From Pyropia yezoensis (Eukaryota > Rhodophyta > Bangiophyceae > Bangiales > Bangiaceae), in assembly GCA_009829735.1 (NCBI GenBank), contig CM020618.1, forward strand, positions 37,362,894 through 37,426,893: DNA of 64,000 bases, given 5' to 3'. Positions 45,483 through 56,290 of this stretch are shown piece after piece (position 1 is the stretch's first letter; every line of letters begins with the position of its first letter). The notes under the pieces are model-generated. The model did no database searches. It had not been told where the DNA came from and worked only from the letters and a program-made list of their open reading frames with translations. The translations under genes and the position numbers were made by a program.

Positions 45483-46715
45483 CTAGCGGCCCCGAGAGAC
45501 AGGACGAAGACGCGCCGCCTCGTCGACCCCAATACCCTCACCAAGGACGCCGGGTGCGCCGAAGTTGGGCCCCGCCTTGTCGCGCAAAGCAGGGCGGCTC
45601 CCAGAAGACGCAATGCCACCCCGCCGCCCGTACACTTCGCGGGTGGAGTAGCTACCACGGCGGTTTCCGGCTTGGCCCCCGCCCGATGTCGGCCGGCGGG
45701 CAAAGACCTGCCGCACGGCAAGCTCCCCAGGCCGCTTCTCCGCATGGCGCTTACGGGAGCCACCGGCACGGACCGACCCCGTCATGCCACCACGAGCCCG
45801 CGCCGCACCACCATTCACACCACCAGCCGCGCCGCCACTGGGAGCCGTCGCCACACCACCATCATCATCACCACTACAAGCCGCACCGTGGCCAGCCTTC
45901 GCCAAGCCCCCTCCATCAGCACCATCTGCCGAGCCGCCACAAGACGCCATCGCCGTACCACTGACCACACCAGCAGCCGCATCGCGGCCAGACTCCGCCG
46001 CGCCGCCACCATCAACACTCCCAGCCGCGCCGCCACCAGACGCCACCGCCCAGTCACTGACAGCACCAGCAGCGGCGCCATCATCCACACCAGCGGACGC
46101 CACAGCCCCACCACCGAAAACTCCCCAAGCCGCGCCACCACCAGCACGACCACCGGACGCGCGGCCACCAGACGCCACCGCCCCACCACGGACAGCACCT
46201 CCAGCTGCACTGCTATCAGTCGCCGCAGCGCTCCCCGCAACAGCGGGAGACGTCTTTCCCTGACGAATGACGGTGCCGGCAACATCATCGGAAGAGTCGT
46301 CGGAGTCGACGCCATCGGAGTGATGATGCGTACATTCCGTGCTCGACTCCGCCTCGATCGAGTCGGTAGACGCGTTGCTGTCCGTGTTGGCCACCTGGCG
46401 ACGCTCATAAATATCCGCCGTCATACGGGGCGCGCGAGGGCCCTGCGCACGCATGCGCCGGTAGCGCGGCTGCTTCACGCGGTTGTGCATCCGCAGCACG
46501 TGCCAACACCAGAACAGCTGCACACCGCGCTGTGGAATACGTACAAATATCTGACGCTGCGGCAGGTGGTCGCGGTAAGGCCTCATGGCCTTGGTCTCCG
46601 CCCAGGGGATGTTGCCGCGGGTCCATGTGTCAGAGGAAGGAGGGCCCACCTTGACGAGCACACAAAAGCCGACAGGATAACGCCCAGACCACCACTCGGG
46701 CGGTCCCGTCGGCAT
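45483..46715 (-). CDS. Hypothetical 410-aa protein with acidic Ser/Asp region and Gly/Ala repeat
   Basis: From ATG 46715. The first 100 residues look folded and unusual: WWSGRYPVGFCVLVKVGPP, DTWTRGNIPWAETKAM, RQIFVRIPQRGVQLFWCW. Then comes a basic patch, an acidic Ser/Asp stretch (DGVDSDDSSDDVAG), and a long Gly/Ala repeat with units like GGGAVASGG that corresponds to a degenerate tandem array at about 45.8-46.25 kb. The C-terminus is basic. The N-terminal block resembles weakly the RPFGVVVVYAQFPSLLDTTW block of the protein at 35501-37315. Family unknown; nuclear protein or transposon-derived are both possible. Confidence 0.4.
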   Translation of the reverse strand: MPTGPPEWWSGRYPVGFCVLVKVGPPSSDTWTRGNIPWAETKAMRPYRDHLPQRQIFVRIPQRGVQLFWCWHVLRMHNRVKQPRYRRMRAQGPRAPRMTADIYERRQVANTDSNASTDSIEAESSTECTHHHSDGVDSDDSSDDVAGTVIRQGKTSPAVAGSAAATDSSAAGGAVRGGAVASGGRASGGRAGGGAAWGVFGGGAVASAGVDDGAAAGAVSDWAVASGGGAAGSVDGGGAAESGRDAAAGVVSGTAMASCGGSADGADGGGLAKAGHGAACSGDDDGGVATAPSGGAAGGVNGGAARARGGMTGSVRAGGSRKRHAEKRPGELAVRQVFARRPTSGGGQAGNRRGSYSTREVYGRRGGIASSGSRPALRDKAGPNFGAPGVLGEGIGVDEAARLRPVSRGR

Positions 46716-47391
46716 GGCTCCGAGAGGGAGAGCACGCTCGTCGAGAGAAGGACGTGGGCGCGGGACTATAACGGGGGTGGGAGGGATAAGGTGTGGAGGC
46801 GGGTAGGGGGGGGGGGGGGGGGGGAGGGGGGGACGTGACGGAAAGGAAATGACAAAGCGGAGTGGTCGGGGCAGGGGACGTCGGGAGAGCATGGGGCGCA
46901 GGCACAGCGGACAAACACATCAGAAGCGAGAGCGTTCGGAGAGGTGCAAGGCCGTGACTGAAACCAAATACGAACCACCAATCGGGATAAAGGTCGCTTA
47001 TCGACCAAGCGCCCACGGCAGGACGACCGTGGCCACGCCCGCCTACGACCGCCACAATGCGGGATACATGCAGGCTGCCGGAGAGGACCACGACCACCAC
47101 GAACGCCACCGCCCAAATGATCTCGATGGCTTATAGCTGATGCTGCTGCCGCCACCGCCACCGCCACCACGACCGCCACCGCCGCATTTATGGCCCGCGT
47201 CTGTTGCGGCTGCCGCCACCGCCACCGCCACCCCCACCGCCGCCGCCGCCGTCGTGACGGCCGCTTCCTCCCCAGCCGCTGTTGCGGTTGCGATCACGGC
47301 CGCCAACGCTGTCGCGGCTGCCGCCTCCTTTTCCTCGGCCTCGGTTGCGGTTGCGGGCTCCGGCGCCATCGCCGTCGCGACGGCCGCCTTC

Positions 47392-47990
47392 TTCTGCTCA
47401 GCCTCTGTAACGGTTTTCGCAGCTGCCACCTCGAGCACAGCAACGGCTGTCGTCTGCATGGCCAGCAACAGCCACCGCCACCGTCGCGGTGGCCGCCTTC
47501 TTCTCGCCGGCAGCTTTTGCGGCTGCCGCTTCTGCCACCGCCATCGCAGCAACGGCCGGCGTCTGCATTGCCAGCAGCAGCCACCGCAAAAGTCGCCGCC
47601 ACTGCCGCTGTTGCGGTTGCGATCACCACCATCATCGCTGTCGTGACGGTCGCCTCCTTCTCCCCGGCCGCTGTTACGGTTGTCGCAGCTGCCACCTCCA
47701 GAACGGTAACGGCTGTCGTCTGCATGGCCAGCAACAGCCACCGCCACCGTCGCGGTGGCCGCCTTCTTCTCGCCGGCAGCTTTTGCGGCTGCCGCTGCTG
47801 CCACCGCCATTGCAAGAACCGCCTCCGTCTGCATGGCCAGCAACAGCCACCGCCACCTTCGCGGTGACCGCCTTCTTCTCGCCGGCAGCTTTTGCGGCTG
47901 CCGCTGCTGCCACCGCCATCGTAGCAACGGCCGCCGTCCGCACTGCCAGCAGCAGCCAACGCCACAGTCGCCGCCACTTCCATCGCCACA
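47392..47990. repeat. Higher-order tandem repeat: 109-bp units within a 266-bp period
   Basis: The landmark GTCTGCATGGCCAGCA recurs, in exact or slightly changed form, at 47452, 47561, 47718, 47827 and 47936. Spacings are 109, 157, 109 and 109 bp. A longer block starting at 47392 is repeated at 47658, giving a 266-bp period made of 109 + 157. Copies are diverged. Frames are Ala/Arg/Ser-rich in all phases, so coding is not implied. Confidence 0.85.
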
Positions 47991-48130
47991 GCCAACGCCG
48001 CCGGAGCCACCGCCGCAGCGGCTGCCTTCATTGTTGCAGAGTACAGTGGCTGCTACCGCAACCGCCACCGCCTCAGACAACGCCACAGCGAGCGTCGCAG
48101 GCGATACCACAGCGACGGCCGCCTCACTGA

Positions 48131-48724
48131 CTAGCAGCGGCGGCTTCTGCCGCCGCCGCCACCGGAGCCACAGCAGAGGCGCCTGCCGCCACAGCAACCG
48201 CCGCAGAAGCCACCTTCTGTGCTGGCCGGAGCAGTAGCTGCCACCGTGGCTGCCGCCGCCGCCGCCACGGCCACAGCCACAGCCAACGACACAGCCGCAA
48301 AACAGCGCGGGTGGCCGGCTGTGACCGCCTCAGCTTCGGCCGCGGCCGTCTCGCGCGTCACCGGCACAGCGATGGTCACCCACATCAGCTTGAACCGTAT
48401 TCGCGGCTGCCGCGGTGAAAGCCACGCCATGCCCGACACATGGATCGGGACGATAGTCCCGCCCCGAACGCCGTCATTGGTCATTATGGTAGCGGCAGAG
48501 GCCGCGGTTGTAGCGGCGGCGGGCGCCTGCCTCGCCCGTTTCGCCGCGCCCGTGGCCAGCAGCGCGCACAGCAGCCATTCCGGGTCCTTGGTGGCCCGGC
48601 CGGCGGCTGGCCGGCAGTCGGCCCCATTCGTCCCCTGTCTCGCAACCACGGCAGCAGCGGCAGAGGCGGCAGCGGTGGCCAAGCAGGCTGCACGGCGGGC
48701 AGTTGCGCGCAGCTTCGCCGGCAA
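48131..48724 (-). CDS. Hypothetical Ala-rich protein
   Basis: A 197-aa frame. Most of it is Ala-rich, but the middle (GGTIVPIHVSGMAWLSPRQP then FKLMWVTIAVPVTRE) is less biased and beta-like. No family recognised. The tail runs into the Ala/Gly repeat region. It may be a remnant. Confidence 0.25.
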   Translation of the reverse strand: MPAKLRATARRAACLATAAASAAAAVVARQGTNGADCRPAAGRATKDPEWLLCALLATGAAKRARQAPAAATTAASAATIMTNDGVRGGTIVPIHVSGMAWLSPRQPRIRFKLMWVTIAVPVTRETAAAEAEAVTAGHPRCFAAVSLAVAVAVAAAAAATVAATAPASTEGGFCGGCCGGRRLCCGSGGGGGRSRRC

Positions 48725-48851
48725 GGCGCGGAAGCCCGGTGGCAGCGGCGCCGCCAGCGCGCGGCTCGTCCGGCAGGAAATTAGGCACCATCACCAATGA
48801 TGAGGAGGAATAGAATGTGGTAGCAGAGATGACTCCAGCAAGCGTGTGGAC

Positions 48852-51194
48852 TTATTGCACGTCCATTACCACATCGGTTGCCCTGAACAGTACGTTGTTA
48901 GAAGCCAGTGTAGCAAGTCGTTCGAGGACCGTTTCCGTCGCTTCCCTCACATGGGCAGGGTGAATCTTTGTCTGGGCCACCCAGAGCGCATACTGTGGCG
49001 TCTTCGTGCGAAGCAAAAAGCAATGTAGGTATGCAACGTGCCGCCGAATGAAAGCTTCGACAACGTCAGGGGCGGGCTCGTCAATGCCGCCAGTTGCTAT
49101 CTCCCGTACGGTTGCGTACGCTGCAGGAGTTGGCAACACCTTGTGCAAAAGCCACAGAGGAGGCAGGGCCCGGCGCACAGACGGAATCACTGAGCGCTCT
49201 CGGGCCTTATTAGCGTTGACGGCTCGTCGCTGCGCGCCGGTGGGGGCTTCGGTACCTGATTCCACTTGTGACTCGCCACCAGAGGATGCAACTGCCCCGG
49301 CCGCAGCTGCTTTGGCTGCCTTGGCTTCTTTGGCGGCCCGTCGCGCGCGTGCAACGGCGATGAAGGAGCTGAAGTCAGTGCCAGTCAAAGCTCCACAAAA
49401 ACACGCGGTGACGACCTCTTGCCGCTTGCGCAGACCGCGTCGAAGGTACTCCTTCTTTCCAGTGCGAGGGATCCCCGACGGCTCAAACCGTTTGGCCTTG
49501 TTGGCGTCTACCACATCGTGCAGGAGAAGCGTGAAGTACAGTTCCGCTCCACCGTTGCGGCTTTCGACGAGGAGGTTGGGGTCGCCGATCGCAATGGTCT
49601 GAAGCGCTTCGAACTCGGCAGCCCCATGCCGACCCACTGTCTTCCAGCACTTGCATAGCCGGATGTGCTTGGTGTAGACAAGAGAGGAGGGATGGGAACG
49701 AGGTGTGGAGAACTTGATTGTCGCGTCGCACAGCCCGGCAAGGTCAGAGAGCACAGCTGCCTGAGGCGCATTGTTAATGTGATTGTGCGTGTACCGGCCC
49801 ACACCACGTAGATGGCCTTCAATGGCCTCGTCGGAAATGTACGCCACGGGTGAGCGCTGGTTCCCGACTTGTTGTTGTAGGTGTGCGGTAGGGCGTGCAT
49901 GTATAGCGTCAGCACCTTTGCGTCCTTCGTTCGGGGGTCCAGGGGCATGACCTCTCGACATAGGGGCCCCATAATGGAGGCCGTCAGCCGGGCAATAGAC
50001 CCAGCACCGTCCCGGTTGTTGACCTCCTCATCCGTCAGGGAACCGCGCCATGCCGCATTTAGAAGCTGCGTCAGCTGCAAGACGATAACGAAGACGCAGT
50101 CCAGGTCCCTCGGGAAGATCGCAGGACGGGCGGCTGTGAGTGCAACGAGCTCGCGGCACTCGCGCAGGTACAACGCGTCCATCTTGCCCTTCCCCGTAAT
50201 GGCGAGGAGGGAAGCCCGCGCGTCGTTTTGAACAACCTCCGGCAAGCACTCGAGTACGAAGTACGTGATCACCTCCGCGATGTTGCCGGTGCAGTGCAGA
50301 ACTGGTAGCTGGAGGCGTGACTTCATGTTGCGGGGTAGGGGGTAGCCGCATACGCCCCCGCTTATTGTGCGTGCAGCGTTCATTGCGTCGTCGAAAGGAC
50401 TGCGTGCAATGTCCTGGAGCAGGTACACAGGGTCTTCTCCTTCGCAAGAGGCCTGAGGACACCGCATAGCGCCGCAGAAGAGCGCGTCGCGAAGCCGCCA
50501 ACAAGGACTTGCACAAAGAGCATTCGACGTACGCTTCGCTCTCATTGAACTTGACCGGGCACTTCTTGTGCTGCACCGTCCAGCCGGCCATGGTCCAAAT
50601 TGTCAGATGCCACTGCTCAGACACGACCTCGGCAGACCGGTCAGCCATCTGGTCCATATGGCCGCTCGCGCGTAGATACTCTAAGTTGAGGCACCCGGCC
50701 CGGTGGACACAGCGCCACTTGTCTCCGCTGCCGGTCAAGCCATGGATCCAGTGGGTCATTTTGAAATCGGCTGTCCAGAGGGTTGCACGACCGAAGACAA
50801 GCCGTTCGAGAATGGACGCACCGCAGGAATATGAACTGGTGGTCAGTACTGGTGCAGATCGGAGAGAACGCATAACGTGTAGCAGCCGCACGCCCCTCGG
50901 CTCGTACAGTGATTCAAGCACATGCTTACAATGCGTTGGGGCGGGGAGAGGGGGTCGGTCTGGCCTACCACACACTTGCACATCGTCGGATAGCTTGAGA
51001 GTGACCCTGGGGGCCACATCGTCCTGCTCTACGTCGAGCCCATCGTCCGCATTGTCGATGTCCGCGGCGCTGTCAGCGAGTGTCGGTCCAGCGGGTACAG
51101 ATATGTCCGCTGTGAGAATGGACGCTAGCATGTCGCGAACAGCCAGGGCAAGCAGGTGGTCAACATCTGACTCTCCCGTCAGTGAGTACGCCAA
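48852..51194 (-). mobile_element. Transposon-like ORF B, unclassified; reading frame interrupted
   Basis: A coherent minus-strand coding signal of roughly 780 codons that changes frame about twice as assembled. Features in order: a segment with WTADFKMTHWIHGL and a Cys/His motif WRCVHRAGC; a second Cys motif VECSLC; LPVLHCTGNIAEVITYF; then MHALPHTYNN, AYISDEAIEGHLRGVGR and HNHINNAPQ; a Cys-Lys-rich stretch; and a Lys/Ala-rich tail. The order 'LH..N', 'H..H', 'E..E', 'N.N' superficially recalls the C-terminal part of CACTA, Plavaka or KDZ-type DNA transposases, but I cannot match it confidently. No reverse transcriptase or integrase motif seen. It follows ORF A on the same strand after 99 bp. 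Confidence 0.4.
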
Positions 51195-51293
51195 CGGGGC
51201 AAGGTCGGTCCTTCCATACCTCAGGTGAGGCCAGGCTAGCCCCGAAGCAATAACGCATTGGCCCGCGATTGTGCCTCCGTCAGCGGCGAAAGT

Positions 51294-52577
51294 TCAAACT
51301 GCAAGCGGGGCAGACTGAGCTGCAGCAGCTGAGAGGTCAGGTACTGTCGTGAAGTCCACTGCCCGCTGCAAGGCGGCTACACTATCAAATAAAACGGCGA
51401 GGATACGCAGCTCCCCAGTGCCGTCGTCATCCTCGAAGTAGGAGTGTGAGGTAGCAACAAGCTCGGCCAGGAGCTTCTTGTCTCGCTCCCTCGGTGCGCA
51501 ACAACCCTCAGTCTCTGCGTTGTCGTTGTCAAAGTAGACGCAGTTGTCGTCGACGGAGGAATCGTCGTCGTCATCTTCGTCCCCCGCCTTGGCTGGGGCC
51601 ATCCAGTACTTGTTGGTGTACGCGCGCAGCCTCTTCTGCCTCATCTGCCCCTCGTGCATAGATTTGTACCGACGAATACCGGCCGACCCTGACCCGCGCA
51701 CGTAGTCCCGACGAGTCAGCTCGGCGCCCTGTCGAGTGAAGAAAGAGTGCTTCACACGGCTGGCCATGTCAAACTCGGTACGGCGGACCTTGCGAAGTTC
51801 CTCCCGAGACGGCAGCAAGCGCATTTGCGTCTTGCCCATTGACACGCGGATGCGCGTGGACCGCTTCCCGGCGCCCCTGGACGGATGTGGGGGATCCAAC
51901 TCCAGAACGCGGCGAATTACAGCTACCGTTCCCGCGCCCATCCCGCGCAGCAGTTGGTTCCACCTTGCTCTCATCAAGGCAGCACCTCGGTTGCGGAAGT
52001 CTCGGACAGCACGAATTGAGCGTTGGCGGAGAAGTGCGGCAACGCCCTTCCGGTTCACTGGGTCATCGATGGCATGACGGCGGTGTGCAAGTGCCACGAA
52101 GCCCTCGGAGATGCGCTGCCGAGACGTTGTCACACGGACGGACGCCAGACGAAGCACTTCCTCAATGTCTTCGTCGGACAGAGAGTCGTGCTGCATCACA
52201 GAGGCAAAAGAGCTCCTCGGTTTCGTCTCATCCCAGTGCTTTTCTGACGGCGAGCGCGCAGAAAGAACAGCTCGTATGGATGCGTGCGCGTCTTCGACGT
52301 CGACGAAGGTACCAGGAACCAACCACGACATGGCTCGCACGTAAACCCAGTGCGAGGGCATCGACGACGCGGCCGTCACGGTTGTAATTGTGGAAAGCCG
52401 CCAAGCATCATCCGAGTAGCCGCGTACGGGGCCCCGGATCAGCCACGTGCGCGTATTGACAGGTGCAGAGGAGGAAGATCCCGGCGATTGCGCGTCAACG
52501 CCTTCAGCCTGTTCATCTTGTACAATGATGGGAATGGTGATTGCTTGAGGCTTTCTGCGACGTCGACTGTCACTCAC
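51294..52577 (-). CDS. Transposon-like ORF A, basic 427-aa hypothetical protein
   Basis: Intact frame directly upstream of ORF B on the same strand. An N-terminal basic patch (MSDSRRRRKPQAITI) precedes TWLIRGPVRGYSDDAW. The middle is strongly basic and helical (RSIRAVRDFRNRGAALMRARW; TQMRLLPSREELRKVRRTEF). A short acidic run (DEDDDDDSSVDDN) precedes the C-terminal 90 residues. Codon use is ordinary rather than triplet-biased, unlike its surroundings. Family unknown. The basic character and tight pairing with ORF B suggest a DNA-binding partner in one mobile unit, which is inference. Confidence 0.45.
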   Translation of the reverse strand: MSDSRRRRKPQAITIPIIVQDEQAEGVDAQSPGSSSSAPVNTRTWLIRGPVRGYSDDAWRLSTITTVTAASSMPSHWVYVRAMSWLVPGTFVDVEDAHASIRAVLSARSPSEKHWDETKPRSSFASVMQHDSLSDEDIEEVLRLASVRVTTSRQRISEGFVALAHRRHAIDDPVNRKGVAALLRQRSIRAVRDFRNRGAALMRARWNQLLRGMGAGTVAVIRRVLELDPPHPSRGAGKRSTRIRVSMGKTQMRLLPSREELRKVRRTEFDMASRVKHSFFTRQGAELTRRDYVRGSGSAGIRRYKSMHEGQMRQKRLRAYTNKYWMAPAKAGDEDDDDDSSVDDNCVYFDNDNAETEGCCAPRERDKKLLAELVATSHSYFEDDDGTGELRILAVLFDSVAALQRAVDFTTVPDLSAAAAQSAPLAV

Positions 52578-53004
52578 AAAGGTCCCACTTGCGTCACGTT
52601 CGTTGAAGAGCTGCCACTGACCTGCTGGAAGGTCTTCATTCCTCTGTCGTCAAGGCCGCCACGTCCGTCGCCTGCAGGTGCCGCAGGGGGTGCGGCAGGG
52701 CCTGCCTCAAACATGATTGAGCGCCCGAACGTGACCACCACCGCGACACGACCAAGCAGGAGAACACATGCCAGAGTCAAAAAGCGATTGTGACCACTGC
52801 CTGTCGATGAATGATGGGCGGCCGACAGAGGCCGGACCAGAGGTGCACGCCACAATGACGATCGACCAGGAGAAAGTGGGTGAGGACGCGACCTGAAACA
52901 ATCCCTCGTGAAGGTGCACAGAGGAGAGGTTGTCACGTCGGCAGGGAGAGGCGGAGTACATCATCCGGCGCAGAGGCTGTCACGACGGCAGGGCGGAGAA
53001 CGTC

Positions 53005-53290
53005 AGCAGGCGTGGATGTCGTACACAGTCCGTACTTCGGGGGGAGGGCGGACGCCGACGGGCGTCGTGGTCGTACACAGTCCGCAGGCAGGGCGGGGGG
53101 GGGGTGTACGGCGACGTCGGCCGGCGTCGTAGTCTTGTACTGTCCGGCGGCGGGGGGGGCAGGTGTGTGTGTGTGTGTGCCGGTGGGCGTCGTCGTCGTG
53201 CACAGTCCCGAGGCAGGAGGTGGGGGGGGGGGTACGTGTGAGTGTGGCCGGCGGGCGTCGTGAACGTGCACAATCCGGAGGCGGTAGGGG
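53005..53290. repeat. Degenerate ~61-bp tandem repeat, five copies
   Basis: A GCGTCGTNGTCGTACACAGTCC-like core recurs near 53010, 53062, 53123, 53186 and 53246. Each is followed by a Gly-coding G-rich tail of variable length. Plus-strand translation gives a repeated VVVVHSPEAGGGG-type peptide; minus gives CTTTTP motifs. The variable poly-G tails shift frame between copies. Confidence 0.75.
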
Positions 53291-53622
53291 AGGAAGGCGT
53301 TCGCAGGCGTAGCGGTCCTCGTGGTCGCAGACAGCCGCTTGGCAGGGGGCCGGGGGAGGTGAACGGGCGGCATGGGGGGGGGAGCGGGCAGCGACGTTCA
53401 CGTTCGGTGGCGCCCACGGGCGTGTGCTCGCCAGTGCGAGGTGAGGGCGTTGGCGCGTCGGGACGAAGTGTCTCGACACAAACGTGCGGCCGGCGGCAAT
53501 TGTCACGGAAAATCCCCCATGAATCGTGCAGCGGATGTGCAAGATCCCTGTTGGTTTTTTCCCTGTGGCGGTGTCGTTTTCCACGCATCCGCATAAAAGT
53601 TGAGAAGCAGTGTTGTGTATGA

Positions 53623-53699
53623 ACATGTCCGCAAACACAGACTACATGTACGCTGTTTTTAGAAACATGTTTACTGCGAACATGTGGCTGCAAACATGT
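53623..53699. promoter_or_regulatory. Cluster of five ACATGT palindromes in 77 bp
   Basis: ACATGT occurs at 53623, 53644, 53665, 53680 and 53694. A sixth lies at 53844. Random expectation is about one per 4 kb at even base composition, and lower at this GC content. Spacings are 21, 21, 15 and 14 bp. It could be a binding-site array or a decayed short tandem repeat. The function is unknown. Confidence 0.4.
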
Positions 53700-55673
53700 G
53701 TTTGGGAGGTGCGATCTCAGCCTGAAATGGTCGAAGAGCTACCGTTCTTTCTCAAGGAGGAGCACCTTGTCGTCGTGGTCGTGGTCTTGAAGACGGCAAG
53801 AAGAACGGGGCAACCCCCTCCTCGTGAGGTCATCTGAACAGAAGACATGTACAGTTTTCGGCCTCTACGGGGTCGCTGAGGGCTGTCGGGCCGACCTTGC
53901 GAGATCCGACAGGGGCGATTAGGGCCGAATGCGAGGAAAAGAAGGGACTCGCGGGTGGCCCCACTGCGCCGCGGCGCTGTGGCGTCTATATCATCGTCAC
54001 GCGCAAGGCCGGATTCTCTTGATTTTCTTGCGGGGACGCTTGAGCAGCCTGGCGCGGAAGCCCTTGCTCTACGACCAAAAATATGCTCAAACGAGTTGCT
54101 GAGCAAGATCTTGCCCATTGGCAACAGAGGCCTCTTGCATTACTGCGATCTTTCTCGTGAATTCGACATCTCGCCCAAAGCCCGCAAAGTCCGCGAATGG
54201 CGTGGAAGGGGTTCCCAACAAGCGCATGCTCAGCGTGTATACAATTGTGTGATGCCTCCCGAGTTGGTCATAGCAACTACATCTTCGGAGGCCGAAGGCC
54301 TTCAACTGCATCTCTACAATTGTAAATGGCAACAAACCGGCTGGACAAACTCGTCGACACGTACTAAAATTCTCAAACAACGTGGCACCCACCCCGGTGC
54401 GTGCCAAGCACCGCAAAACCTTTGGCGAGAGATGGGCGGCTCCTGGCCTGTCGTTCGAGGCAGTCACGAACGGCAGGCCAGCAGCCGCCCGTGGTGGGCG
54501 AGGCCCGACCAGGATACCCAATGAGATACTTGGGTTTCTAGATTTATCCGGCATCGTTGGTCGTGCACATGGTCCCTAGGGCCACAGCAAGCCAATGGGG
54601 TGTGTGCGCCGCCGCCGCGGTCCCCTGCAGGCTGCGCAGGCGAGAAGCCGCGCCGCCCGCACTCGCCGGCGGTGGTCCTTTCATCCTCACGCACCTGCCC
54701 CTCCCTCCTCCCCCCCCGCGCCGACCGGGAGGCCCCCCTCCCAACCCAGCTCCTCCGTTGCTCCCCTCTCTCGTGGTGGAGCGCGTCTCGTGGTGGTGCG
54801 TGCCGTTCCCGCGCCGACTGCACAAACCGCCGCCCCCCCCCCCCCCACCCACCGCCTTCGCTACCTACCTATACCACTCGCTACCCAAACCTCCCGTCCC
54901 CGCCATCCCCTTTCCCCCTCCCCCCCCCCCCCCCACCTCGGCGTCACCGCCGCCGCCGCCGCTGCCAACCACCCCCCCACGGGGCTGCGGCTGCGGCCAG
55001 ACGACGCGTGGCGGCCTCGCCCTCCCCCCCCCCCAGCCACACCCCCCCGCCAGCGGCCAACCACTGTCAGTGGCCCCTCCCCCACCCGCTGGGTCACCGC
55101 CCCCCCCCGGGCCCCCCTCCCTCCCCCCTCCCCGCCCGTCCTTCCCCCCCCACTCGCCTGCCTACCTTGTGTCTCTCTCCCCCCCCGCTCCCCGTTCCCA
55201 CCCGCTGTGTTTTCTTGCCGCCTGTGCGTGGTTGCGGTCACCCCCCCCCCCCCCCGCCCCCCCTCCCCCCCCACGCACTCCTGCCGTTGGAGGACGCACC
55301 GGCCCATTAGCGACCGCCGCCACCCCAGTGGCAGCCGTGGCCACGCGGCGGGTGGGACACGGCACGCCGGCGCGCAGACGCGGCGGCTAGATAGTAAATA
55401 GCTAGAGGAGCCTTCCCCCCTCCCCCCCCCCCCCCCCCCCGCCCAGCCTCAAACCCCCTTCCCCGTGCACCAACGCCTCCTGTTTTCCGCCGTGCCACCG
55501 CCACCGCCACCACCACCACAGCCACCGTCACCGTCACCACCGCCACCGACACCACTAAATACCACCACCACCACCAGCACCTTGCCCCCAACCCTCCCGC
55601 CACCCCGTTCCCCCCCCCCCCCCCCCCGCCCCTCCCCTTTGGTTTTTCATCCTTCTCTCGCCCCCCCGTCCTC

Positions 55674-55677
<4 letters not shown>

Positions 55678-55708
<31 letters not shown>
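55678..55708. repeat. Poly-T tract, 31 bases
   Basis: Uninterrupted T31 within C-rich DNA. Similar tracts are T36 at 59087-59122 and T25 at 59592-59616. No coding or element sequence is attached that would make them retroposon tails. Confidence 0.9.
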
Positions 55709-55709
<1 letters not shown>

Positions 55710-56290
55710 GGCGGGGGGGTGTGTGGTGGGGGAGTTGGGGGGAGGATCGTTTGTGCCGTGCCCGCGACGCGGCGGCGAGCGCCAAACGCTGTCGGCGGCC
55801 CCCCCCCCCCCCCCCTGGCGCGCCCGGCCGGCCGCGTGGCCACGAGCGTGAGCGTCGAGGCTCAGGGGGGGCGGGGGGGCGGGGGAGGCCGGCGGGGCTG
55901 GTGCTGTTGTTGTTGTTTTGATTGTTGCCTTTTTCCGCCCGCCCCCCCCCCGCCCCCCCCCCCCCAGCCTACCTCGCATATATACCCCGCCAGTGTGGTG
56001 GGGGGGGGGGGGGTGGGTGCCCGCGCGGCCAGACGCGTCGTCGGCCGGCTCGCCCGGCGCACACACCGCCAGCGTCTGGCGGGGACGAGGCGGCCGTGAC
56101 CCCACAGGCGGCCAGCCGGCCGTCTGCCACCCCCCCCTCTTGGGCCACCCACCATCGTCGTGGCGGGGCCACAAAACACGCCCCCCCCCCCCCCCCCCCC
56201 CCCCCCCCCGCCCACCCTTCCCCCCCGGGGCCGCCGCCGCCGCCGCCGCTGCCGCCGCCGCCGCCGCCGCACGCACGCGCGACCGACCAA

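Larger units (their letters stand above)
46716..48851. other. Repeat-rich intergenic DNA
   Basis: 46.72-47.13 kb contains a long G run (46806-46831 region) and mixed sequence. 47.15-48.3 kb is an Ala-coding GCC-rich tandem array, listed separately. 48.13-48.72 kb has an Ala-rich minus frame, listed separately. The last 100 bp are unique. Confidence 0.45.
52578..54556. other. Intergenic with tandem repeat and palindrome cluster
   Basis: 52.6-52.95 kb is unique and may include the upstream end of the transposon-like unit. 53.0-53.29 kb is a ~61-bp tandem repeat. 53.62-53.70 kb has a cluster of ACATGT hexamers. 53.7-54.55 kb is mixed, less GC-rich, with no domain on either strand. Confidence 0.45.

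Noticed and set aside
35000-53000. Possible retroelement or virus-derived island
   Set aside because: No reverse transcriptase, integrase, protease, capsid or packaging motif was recognised in any frame. The region is left as unclassified accessory DNA.
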